64,000 nucleotides of DNA from Monomorium pharaonis (taxonomy: Eukaryota > Arthropoda > Insecta > Hymenoptera > Formicidae): assembly GCF_013373865.1 (NCBI RefSeq), contig NC_050467.1, positions 18,746,996 through 18,810,995 on the forward strand, read 5' to 3'. The position numbers and the translations under genes were made by a program. Within the stretch, counting starts at the first letter, position 1. Every line of letters starts with the position of its first letter. Positions 54,649 to 64,000 of this stretch are shown here, one piece after another. The notes under the pieces were generated by a model. It was not told the origin of the DNA and made no database searches. It saw only the letters and a list, made by a program, of their open reading frames with translations.

Positions 54649-57600
54649 TCACTTGAACATCACAATCGGATTTAACAGAAAGTTTAATACAGTCTTTACG
54701 CTGAGACAAAGATCTCTAACAATAGAGCTTAAACTTATATGATATCTATAACGTTTGTAAGACGTTTTCAAATCGAGGGAATTGCATGCGAGACACCCTA
54801 CCTCTTCCAAATCGATGTGCGGTTCGGCGCCACCGAGAAGAGATTCTGTTTCCAAGTCCTTATTCAGAAGTGCACCAGAAAACCAAATTTTATCACCTGG
54901 ATATATGCTCAGACTAAAATTGGTGAAAGAATGGTCCGCAATGAGACGTATCTCTGTGGTACTTCCCCATATACCGCTTTTCATCTTGACGAATATCTCG
55001 AATTCATATTGATCCCAAGACGGAAAATAACATTTGTTTCTTTTCTTTTGGATGCTCGTGATGTGCTTACAATTCTTTCTGCGAGTATCATCACCCAAAT
55101 TACAATTTTCTTCATATGGTACTCCATACATACAACTAATTATTGTTTTAATGTTGTTTGGTAACCTGTTCAATATAATTGCAATATTGTTTTTTGTCGA
55201 CTTTAATCTAATATTTGTTACGTAGCCTTCCCATGCAACGGGTACGCCTTCCAATTGAGCGCATTGCACCTGCACTTGCGCTTTCGATGATAGTTCTTCC
55301 CACGCAGGTTGATGACAATAATTCTGATACTGATCCCATGTTAAGGTAGAAGCGACATCGTATGATGTCTCGTCGGAATTCTGATTATATTCCATTATCA
55401 TCGGCCACGATAAAAATGCCGCAGCGCCAATGCCAAGAACAATCTACAAAAAAACATTCATATAAGTTTATGTGTCAGTTAATAAAAAATGTACTCAAGT
55501 CTAAAATAGAAAAATATAAAGACATACATACTTGCATGAGCGTAATGATCCAATTAAATTTCGGCGCTCTCGTTTTCTTCAGATACCACGAAGTAAAGAA
55601 TGGCATTCCTCCAAGTAAAGTAGTAATCGCTATCCTCATGGCAAGATCATTTTCCGACAAATATTTGGCAACAGCAACAAACGGTAAAATAACGGAAGCA
55701 ATACCGGCGATTGGAAGAAACAGGACCATCCCAACTAGTGCGAGAGCGCCTCTGATTAAGCCATACCATGTGGCACCTTGAGAACTGAAAATTGCTATTT
55801 GCCACCAGCTTAGAGTAACGCAATGAGGTATCAGAATCCGATACGTGCCGCGCCAGCCGTCTCTCGCGGCCATTTTCGCAAAAACCGCTGGTATCAGGAG
55901 ATAAAATACGGCACGGAAGTTTAGACAAAACTCTATGCCATTGCCGACAACGTAGGACGCGAACGTTGGCACTCTGATGTCCAAGAATCTCCAGCTTTGC
56001 GCCACAACCATGTCCGTCTCGTAAGGATACTTGGCGAGTACGTGTACGCCAAAGCTGAAAAGGGCCAGGAAATCAGGAACTCGCGAGGAACCCCTCCACA
56101 TAAAGTTGCAGAGTGTGATGAGAGTAAGCGTGACCGCTATTATAGTGAATTCGGATTGCGGGGTCCACTGATGGGCTATCAGAGGGTAGATCATAAGGTT
56201 CAATAGTAATGCGAGAAAGAAATGTCCATATGGTTTCAAGTTGTTGCGGCAGAACTGATACTCCGCCTCTTCGGGGTTCAGATTTCCGCCCGAGTAGTTA
56301 AGAAATAGACCCGACCACACGCGAAAATCGTTGAACTCGCGTTTGCGTTGGAGCATTTGGAAGGTGGCCACTACCATAACTGCGAACGAGAGATAATAGA
56401 GGGCCATCGGTATAAAAAGTATTAAGCTCTCCGTGCCAAACAAGGAGTACAGCAAGAGTAACAGGAGAACGTGTAGGTTCGACGTAAAGAAAACTCTACT
56501 AATCGACATCCCTCTATGGCCCAGGGTCTCGATCAACCAACTGTAGAGACGTTTCAGCGACGCAAACGGATGAACAAACGGTCTCTGTAGCAGCGGTATC
56601 GTGTCTAGCGCCAATTCGGAGGGATCCACCATGCAAAGAGCGTGCGACACTATGGGAAGCATCCCACGCGCATAACTCGCAGCCGCGGATACCAAAGCAG
56701 CCTCTGTGATCTTTTGACTTTGATCTGTCCAACCTGCAATTGCATAATGAAGCTCACATAAGGCACAAAGGAAAATTTAAAAAAGTAATATGAAAAGTAA
56801 TACGGAGATCTTTTTTACCATAAACGTCGTTCGTTCGGTCTTCATCCTTGGTAGGCGGGGAATCGTCGGGAAGCCCATTTCTGGGGAAGCAATCATTATC
56901 GTTGTCGCTCAGTCCCTTTTGCGATGAGTTACTGGAGGTATTGTTCGATTGAAAATAATCGGTATTACTGGTCGACGGTGACGACAAGCTCCTCATACGT
57001 TTCTGCAGTTGCTCCGTAGTTATAAAGTCCTCGCCATTTGATAAACTGATGGAAAAGCAACTTTCATGTACATGGCATGTGGTGTACGTTTATTCGTCTA
57101 AATTAATTGTTCTTCACCTCATAAACATTTCCCTCGCTGCTCTTCTGGCCAACTTCTCGTCCTGCGTCATGTCTAGACAATTTTTTACGTCGTAATAATT
57201 ATGCTCCGTGATACCGCGGCCGGTCGCCAAGCACTTTCTGAGAATATCGGTCGCTTCCAAATTTCCCTGCTCTGAGGCTTTTGTCAGCCAATAAACGCCT
57301 AGCTTTGCGTTTTCCTCTTTATCAACGTCAAGTTCTTGAAATACAATTATAGATATAGTCATAAATTATGCACAAATAATACATGTAGCAAAACAAAAAT
57401 AGAGTAACATAGGAAAAACTTTGCGGCCAAGCATACATGCTCTAGCTTACCGCATTGTTCTTCTAACAACTGCTTAGCCAAAATCACTTGAGATTCTGGA
57501 CAGCCGTCCTCTGCTAGTCGGGAACGTAACCGTCTAAGAGAACCTTTAGGCCCATCTATCAATAGGACTTAGAATTAGCTATTTAATAAAAAAAACAAAA

Positions 57601-58731
57601 AAAAAACAATAAATCAGAATTCACGTTTGTTATAACCGTTATATGTCAATACATGTACATACATGCATATCTACTATTTTATAAACTGATAGCTTCATGC
57701 ATTAGTTTCATTACTATTGATACATAAGCATTAATAATTTTATTATTATGTATATCAGGATTGTGACGTACATTTTAAGATTATGTATATAGATTACTTA
57801 CACATTATTTACGTTATGTTTACACAATTTTTTTTTATGTAGATAATACATGCAATGTAAATTATTATAAACAATTATTATTGAATAACGTAATACAGAA
57901 AAAAATAATTAAATTATAAGAAATATATGACCTTTTAGCATTAATAAAATAAAAAAATATTAAAATTAAAAGATATTATATAATTTTCAACATTATTTTT
58001 ATTCTACTTTAATTTCGTTAATGTACATTATAGCAATTCATCAATTGCCAATTAATTTGATCTTGTCAATACTGTGCCCAAACAAAAGAAGGGCAATTCT
58101 TAATAAGAAATTGATTAGTGATTTATATAATTCCATGTCACAGAAACAGAAATCTATCAGAGATTACCAGGATTGGGAAATAACGCGTTACTTATAATGG
58201 CATTACACTTTTACATTAACGAATTTAATTGTTACTTTATAAATGTAATACACATGTTTATGATTAACTTCAAACGTTATTATAGATTTGAACCGATCAA
58301 ATATCAATATGGATTATCGGATGTCGTTAAAAAAAAGACTAATCCAAATTTCACGAGAAAGTAACAAATCATTACTCTTTAAATAAATTTAAATTTTTGC
58401 AAAAATTATTAACAAACCCAAGTAATTCTAATATTCAAGTAATGATAATTTTTTTCAATAAAGTAATGTTCCCAATCCCGAGATCACTTTCCCGCTTCAC
58501 TCTCGTCTATTCGGGAACTCGAAGGTGTATCGAAACATATTCGAATATCGCGCCATTTCATTGTCGGGTCACGTGCACGTTTTGGGGGACGCAGTCGGTG
58601 CGTCGTCATTCAGCTCCCCGGGTTCGCGTTCATCATTCCCTTCGAGTTCACGATATCGCGGCGGAATGATTACCGTGTAGCGTCCACTGTTTTCTACCGG
58701 ATCTACCAGACAGCGGTACGATGCCAGCCAT
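54649..58731 (-). CDS. WFS1: Wolframin, complete six-exon gene
   Basis: Exons in transcript order are 58,731-58,674, 57,555-57,451, 57,334-57,118, 57,045-56,819, 56,733-55,532 and 55,443-54,649. All junctions are GT-AG with matching phases, and the total is 2,604 bp, giving 867 residues (human 890). Wolframin is an ER membrane glycoprotein involved in ER calcium homeostasis and the unfolded-protein response. Exon 1 starts MAGIVPLSGRSGRKQWTLH. Exons 2-3 give SEL1-like repeats (about 20-125; LAEDGCPESQVILAKQLLEE, LGVYWLTKASEQGNLEATDI), then CLATGRGIT and REMFMSLSNGEDFITTEQL. Exon 4 continues as a low-complexity Ser/Asn/Asp linker. Exon 5 encodes the multi-pass membrane block (about 280-600), with NFRVWSGL-type and NLNPEEAEYQF motifs typical of the family. 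The last exon is the Cys-containing luminal domain (LTWDQYQNYCHQPAWEE, GVPVAWEGYV, SCMYG, DQYEFEI, CLACNSL), ending VMFK. It is tail-to-tail with LMAN2. The start ATG is the only one whose exon ends in the phase exon 2 requires. Confidence 0.96.
57556..58673. other. WFS1 intron 1
   Basis: A 1.1-kb AT-rich intron between CACG|GTAATC and GATAG|ATGG. The 3' half near exon 2 is poor in pyrimidines. A 63-codon plus-strand frame (58,173-58,364) has no recognisable character. No other feature seen. Confidence 0.7.
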
Positions 58732-59120
58732 AGCTCCGGGGACGGAGGGCGCGGTTAGAGAGAGATCCGTCCGGTCTCGCACGCGGCGGCGGCGACGACG
58801 ACGATGAGCTCTCTGCTTTTCCACCACGTGAAACACCTTCGTTCTCACGCCGAATCGCCGGCCCACGAAAAACGCCGAGGATCACAACGCACCGCACGTC
58901 GCGCGGCTCCGCCGAGCGGGGTCCCGTCCTGTTGAATGGTTCTGGCACTCGAGGCGCGTGCGCGTCCTTGTCCCTGTCTCCGGCGTCGAGTCGGGCTAGG
59001 TTGGTCCAGGTTGAGTAAGTAAACAAACGCGCCGTCGTCGGCGCCAGTGCCGCTCTAGAATTCGAATATTTCGAATCTTTCGCGTCTCGGCGGCGAGTTC
59101 TCCATTTACTGCGTTCGGCA
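58732..59120. promoter_or_regulatory. CpG-rich upstream region of WFS1
   Basis: GC- and CpG-rich sequence directly upstream of the WFS1 ATG, in contrast to the AT-rich intron, and probably 5' UTR plus promoter. A (CGG/GAC)-rich trinucleotide stretch lies at about 58,783-58,805. No TATA element was identified. Confidence 0.5.
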
Positions 59121-59235
59121 AAGCAAATCTGAGACGTCGGAGTGCTCTCTTTACCTCACTCTATCTTTGTTCAATGACAATAAATAACAAAGACAGAATG
59201 TGTCAGCAGAGCCTCCAGACGCTTCAGATTTGCTT
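59121..59235. repeat. 115-bp hairpin upstream of WFS1
   Basis: Left arm AAGCAAATCTGAGACGTCGG...CTATCTTTGTTC. Right arm, on the minus strand, AAGCAAATCTGAAGCGTCTG...CTGTCTTTGTTA. Arms are about 50 bp with roughly a dozen mismatches. The outer 10 bp and the inner ATCTTTGTT/GTCTTTGTT are the best paired. The loop is about 14 bp. It is of a size compatible with a micro-RNA precursor or a short palindromic element. Confidence 0.65.
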
Positions 59236-60541
59236 GTTGGGTCGCCCCGATCGAAAGATTCTTCGGCGTCCTTTTGAATCCCCTACTGAATCGCGGACCT
59301 TCATCTCGTTCCGAATTCCGAATTTCGATTTTTGTTAACCATGTTATCGCAGGGAAAGTTTAAGGGGAGAATAAAAATACTAATAAATTCTCTTTAGATC
59401 TTTATATTTTTCTGTGCTCTAAAAAAAAACATTTAAACTTTGCAGCCTCTCAAAATATCTCTCGCGATGATAAAGAGACCCAATTGAGAGATATGGACGG
59501 TAAATTTACCGTTTCGCGTCCTCCCTTGCCGTTTTAAAGGCCGTTCGGAATCGGCGTTAAATTGTAAGTCACGTCATTTCAACTTGGGAATGATGATTAT
59601 AACACACGTGGTTTTATGATAAGAAAGAACACTGATCCATAGTGAATTTTTTTAAGTTTTCTTTGTCCGATAATTGAATTATATTTTAAATCCGAAGGAA
59701 ATATAATCCTACTTAAGATTCCAGGAGCTCCCTGATCTGGGAAACTTGCATCTGTCGAGGATTCCTGCCTAGGGTAACGAATGAAAACCTTAGAGCAGCA
59801 AATTTTATTTTTAAATCTTTTTTCACAGAAAGTATACATCGTTAGCGAAGTGATTAATTCCATTCTCGAATGCCTACCGTCGCCGAAGACGTGAGTGCAT
59901 GTATTGAAGTATACAGCGTATTTCTAGCGTTACACATTTATTTCTTCGGTAGAAATCATAAAGTACAATCTCGTGTATTACAACAATTTATTTTATTACA
60001 ATGCAAATTATAATTGTATACCACGCCGCTCCTCCACGTATTCGCAACGTGTGTCCCTCTATTTTATTCTACTATATCTTATTCTACTATCCTAATATTC
60101 CTATTCTACTATTCTAATGGTAGGGTAAATCCGAAAGATTTTTCGGACGCAAATCAATTGCCCGGAGTGGGAAACGCGTTAAGCGTGTCGCAACGAACCT
60201 CTGATATATTGCTATCGGAAGGCATGACGCAGTACATGTTTATGGTTATATGATAATAAGCGACGTGCGTACTTGATGTGATTCAACTTGCAAATTTGGT
60301 GACGGTTCCCGAGTAGAGTTTGCGATAGCCGCTCGGCTCGGCTACACCTTTCTCGGTACGTGTCGATTTGAAAAAGCTGCCCGCGGACCTTGTGCTTCGT
60401 TCTATCATCAGCAGAACCAGGTTTTCGCGGGCTGCTCGTGTAGTCAGAAATCGGCGCGTAAGCCGGCTCTGCGAACAAAACCGGATATGTAAACCGCGCA
60501 TTACAAATCGTATCCTGAAAGTATCGCGATTCAGAAGTGCC
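59236..60541. other. Intergenic region, no gene seen
   Basis: This lies between the WFS1 promoter and the 3' end of the PPPY gene, both on the minus strand. It is mixed AT-rich sequence. TTTATT (AATAAA on the minus strand) at about 60,062-60,067 and near 59,991 could end the upstream gene. There is a degenerate CTATTCTAC tandem repeat at 60,060-60,115. Confidence 0.6.
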
Positions 60542-62422
60542 TTACAGGTTACTCGGTCCGGCGTAGGGCGGCGGATTCGGACGAATGTACGGGTTGCTGC
60601 GCTCGCCGGAGGTCCTAAAAAGTAACATTGGAAAATTAATTTATCAATCCATCGTATGAAAACATCAGTTAAAGGTTCACGGAAAAATGTGTTTTAAATT
60701 TTTTTTAATGTCGCGCTTCTTTAGATGCCTTTTAGCTTCTTCTAAAGTTTTCTCGAAACTTCATCTTTATCACTTATTGTTAGATAATCCAAAACACTTT
60801 AAGCGATACACCTCCTATTGCATATAAATGTGCTTTTACGCAATTAATGAGTGTAAAACATAAAGAAACATTCACTCGACTTCGATAGATTCGCAATGCG
60901 ATTATATTGAAGTGTATTTTACTAGAAGTAATTACGCCGCGTTGTACATACAGTGAAGTACGGACGTTTGTTTTGATTAATGAATCTGCTTGCAAGTTAC
61001 GCATACACGGCATTTCCATCCTGAGAAACGATGTTCTGCTGTGTGTCAGAAGCAGCTACGTAATAAACGAGATAATATCTGTCATAATTTTCTGTTTACG
61101 TCTTATCTAAAATCAGAATCTTTCGAGAAAAAGATGCCGGTGGGGAAAAAATGCTTATAATGGCTTATGCAAAACAAAAATGACTTTACTGTAATTTTAA
61201 GTAAATCATTTTTAAACGAACAAGTAAATCCAAATAAACTTTTGCACGATTTTTTAATTAGAGTTTTATATGTGTAAAAACTTTAATTTAATTCTAATGC
61301 TACTTCTTCATCAAATTTCCAAATAAGTGCGATCTTACGTATTAGAATCAAGAGATTAAATAACTTTTAAATTATTAAAAGAATTGTGCTCAACTTTTGC
61401 AGATTGACATTTAAACGACTTGAAATTTTAAAATTTTTCGTACTTTAGTCTGTGACACACACACACGTAAGTTCGTCGAAATCATATTTTTTTACGCCAG
61501 ACAAATCTCTACCTTGGACTTCGCGCCAGAGAATCGTTCGGACTTGACGGCTGAGCTGACAGGGATTTTAGAGTACCTCTCTCCGGCATAGCGTACTGCA
61601 CCATTTGTATTCCGTTTGTTCCGACTCCTTCCCCCGGCGTAGGTTCCCGCTTTTCTCTGTAAAAATAGGAATATCTTGCTCCGTTAAAACGAGTATTTAA
61701 ATTTAGCGAAACATTAATTCCCCGCGGTCGGGATTTCACATGATGCAACAAAGATGGAATTTAGCGTGAATAAAATTAAAATCCGGCTTCGAGCCTGTAT
61801 TGGCCGTTATTTTGTCGTCACAGTTATGATATGACGAACGTAAACTACGTAAAGTATCATCAATCTTCATTTGCAAAGCTTTAAGAAGCGTTTATCGATT
61901 CTAGCATCGTTATGTTTATATGTATGAAGTATTATGTAACAATCATGCAGAATTAGCGAAGCTGAGGAAAAATAAAACTAAATTAATTTGAGCACGAATT
62001 TCACTTGGAATTAATTGAAGTGATACATTCAGCTGATTCAATTCTTTTAATTCGCGGCATATTATGACTTACGTCAAGCACGAGTTTAGTAATATTTTAA
62101 TAAGCTACCGCGTCGCTTTGTGGAAAAATTAATATTTATTCAAAGTTTTAGACTGTTTATGCAACAACGGAGTGACCATACCTGACGGGCTGTTCTCGCA
62201 AAAGGAAAATATTAAAGAGTTCATCGAAATATTCATCCGACTCCGGATCCGTCCTAGGAAAATAAAAACACAAATATCTACGCTTTTCTCACGGAAGTGC
62301 TCTTAAATAGTGATATTTAATCAATTAATATCATTAATGCAGACCTTGTCCGGACGGTACGTTTAACGTTTGCGCGAGTCGTAACTTACATCATAACACA
62401 TTCATAAAATGAACTGTGTATT
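60542..62422 (-). CDS. 3' exons of an unidentified gene with PPPY tail (partial)
   Basis: Four exons in transcript order are 62,422-62,390 (33 bp), 62,253-62,182 (72 bp), 61,656-61,513 (144 bp) and 60,614-60,542 (73 bp, with stop). All have strong acceptors (TTTTTGTTTTCAG, TTTTCCTAG, TTTTTACAG, TTACTTTTTAG) and GTAAGT, GTATGG and GTAGAG donors. Every junction is phase 2, and no stop interrupts the joined frame. The protein end reads IHSSFYECVMM, then TDPESDEYFDELFNIFLLRE, then a Pro/Ser-rich stretch (EKREPTPGEGVGTNGIQ, AMPERGTLKSLSAQPSSPND). It finishes SGERSNPYIRPNPPPYAG and PSNL. PPPY is a WW-domain ligand consensus, and NPYI is a possible tyrosine-phosphorylation or endocytic site. This suggests a cytoplasmic tail, which is inference. 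The 5' part lies beyond the exons found, probably past 64,000. Family not recognised. Confidence 0.72.
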
Positions 62423-64000
62423 CTGAAAACAAAAATTGACTCTTATAATGAGACTCTGGCAATGCTATTTTTCCCGCAGCGGTTGGTATTTTAATTACCA
62501 TTTACGTCAGAACACAATAGACTCTGAGCCACGAGCAGGTACATAAAGCATAGTAAAAAGCGAAGAAACCATGTAAACATTTATGAAACCTTGTCGGACA
62601 CATTATGAGCAACATCCGCCATTCGTTTGGCCATTAACATAATTAAATTAATGAATCGTATTGTTTATTTTTAAGCTATGTAAATGTTTAATCGGCCGTT
62701 GCAAATATTCCAATTAATCTCGTAGCCGATGATAAAAATACCCAATGAAATATCCATCCTTACATTATATATTTTGTCTGCGATGAAACGCTTGTACAAT
62801 TTTCTAGCAACTCATATATTATTTAAAAAAAAACTTTTTAACACAACAAGTTCTATAAAATTATGCAATTTTTCTCGTAACACTTAATCTCATAATTAAC
62901 GTTCATTTATTCTAGAACGAAAAGAAATTCGGAAGCTCAGCTCCTAATATTCCGAAGGTAGATTACGCCGGTAAAAACCCGTTCGTCGGAACAGATCCGG
63001 ACGGAAAACCGGACTCCTTCCATCGTAAAATGTAAGGTTACGTAACGCAACGTTTCCGAATCGCATTCCGCCGAATAGATCCTCTCCCCTCCCCCCGTTC
63101 GTGTAACCGCCAGAACTCTTTTTAATGAGTCATATCGCGCCTATATGACGCGCGAGTCCTGTTCCTGTTTGCGCGGCGGTCGCGCGCGCATTATCAGCCG
63201 CGCGATTACCTTGATCGGACGGCACGGTTTATCGCGTTACCCTCGTGCGAAACGCAGGCGATTAAAGGAGAAACAAGAAAGACACGAAAAAGAAATACAG
63301 AAGAAGGCGAATCGCGGAAATGCGTGCGCAAATGTGCGTGATCGGCTCTTAATGGATCCTGCCTCGCGGCCGAACGGACGGGACGGATCCCGTGCGAGCA
63401 CGCGAAGTGCACGCGGCTGCGTCAGCGTTGCGTCAATCGTCACGTGTGGCACGACGTAATTGACTTGTTATCACGACGCGCCGATGAAAATTATACGCGC
63501 CCCACGATGGTGGGCACCGAGGCTCGCACGCACTCCGAGTGCGGGGCAGGCGCGCTATCGACCGGCCTCCGCGACGAGCTTTTTTTTTTTTTCGCCTGAA
63601 GCGTCGATTACAAGTCCGATTAAAGTCCCGTCGTGATACGGTTCTAATTTGCGGGACGCGTATCGGATCGAATGTATAGGAAACTGGAACCTGGAAAGTA
63701 AAACTCGTCGTAAAATCGTAGCGCACACGTATACATACATCTCACAGATGAATTACAAAGGCGAAACGCGCTTCAAAATATATTACGCGATTGTTTACGT
63801 CATCAAAACGCGTTTCGTAATTGTTACGTGCCGGATGTTCGGTAATGGACTCGTTACACTTGGCGGAGCGGAGCGGCGATTAATAGGTTCATGTTTGTTT
63901 TCCCAACGATCGTAACACTCGCCTACTGATGTGAGCTGTTTATAAATTATTATCTCGACGGTTTTACTGCTCTTCGTTGCAAAAAATATTGACGTTGGAC
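62423..64000. other. Upstream region, CpG-rich towards the window end
   Basis: 62,423-62,900 is AT-rich with no supported exon. It is probably intron of the PPPY gene. From about 62,990 the sequence becomes CpG-rich. Overlapping Arg-rich frames occur on both strands (longest about 104 codons, + 63,145-63,459), which I do not accept as genes. I could not find the next upstream exon of the PPPY gene here. Confidence 0.5.
62916..63035 (+). other. Candidate terminal exon on the plus strand, weak
   Basis: An acceptor-like TTCATTTATTCTAG is followed by 39 open codons and a TAA. The frame reads NEKKFGSSAPNIPKVDYAGK and then NPFVGTDPDGKPDSFHRKM. The residue mix is protein-like, but 40 open codons can occur by chance and no partner exon was found. 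Its position opposite the PPPY gene would make it an antisense or intronic transcript. Confidence 0.15.

Noticed and set aside
54739..55164. Plus-strand open frames opposite the last WFS1 exon
   Set aside because: Antisense shadows of a clearly assigned wolframin exon.

Overview
The window looks like nuclear DNA from an insect, most likely a hymenopteran and perhaps an ant. The organism call is inference. It rests on intron-split genes with GT-AG junctions, AT-rich intergenic DNA broken by CpG-rich blocks, very long (CT)n/(GA)n arrays, short inverted-repeat elements, and insect-like protein sequences. There is no operon organisation, no CRISPR array, and no rRNA or tRNA gene that I could see. 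Most long open frames are chance frames in GC-rich or simple-sequence DNA. I rebuilt the real genes by joining exons at splice sites and checking codon phase at every junction.

Layout. 1-20,040 is largely gene-free: microsatellites, a broken coding-like stretch at 7,324-7,620, a CpG-rich block at 14,400-16,250, and one inverted-repeat element. 20,041-37,267 (+) holds a five-exon gene for a 602-residue protein with a C-terminal region that resembles mitochondria-eating protein (MIEAP/SPATA18). Two copies of one small TA-flanked element bracket its second exon. 37,268-41,787 is AT-rich and non-coding, with another such element. 41,832-46,690 (-) is a gene with two alternative first exons for an acidic protein ending in a CaaX box. 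47,999-51,983 (+) is a seven-exon VIP36/LMAN2 cargo lectin gene. 54,649-58,731 (-) is a complete six-exon wolframin (WFS1) gene, tail-to-tail with LMAN2. 60,542-62,422 (-) is the 3' part of an unidentified gene whose tail carries a PPPY motif. The rest, to 64,000, is mostly CpG-rich non-coding DNA.

The most striking structure is the 1.3-kb intergenic region between the CaaX gene and LMAN2. About 46,858-47,568 is a large inverted duplication: two arms of roughly 300 bp, each pointing outward into one gene, with mirrored YY1-type ATGGCGGC motifs and a 10-bp tandem repeat between them. The divergent genes therefore appear to be driven by mirror-image copies of one promoter and 5' leader.

Functionally, LMAN2 and wolframin both act in the early secretory pathway or ER, but they sit in opposite orientation and nothing in the sequence links their regulation. 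The other three genes have no obvious pathway link to them.
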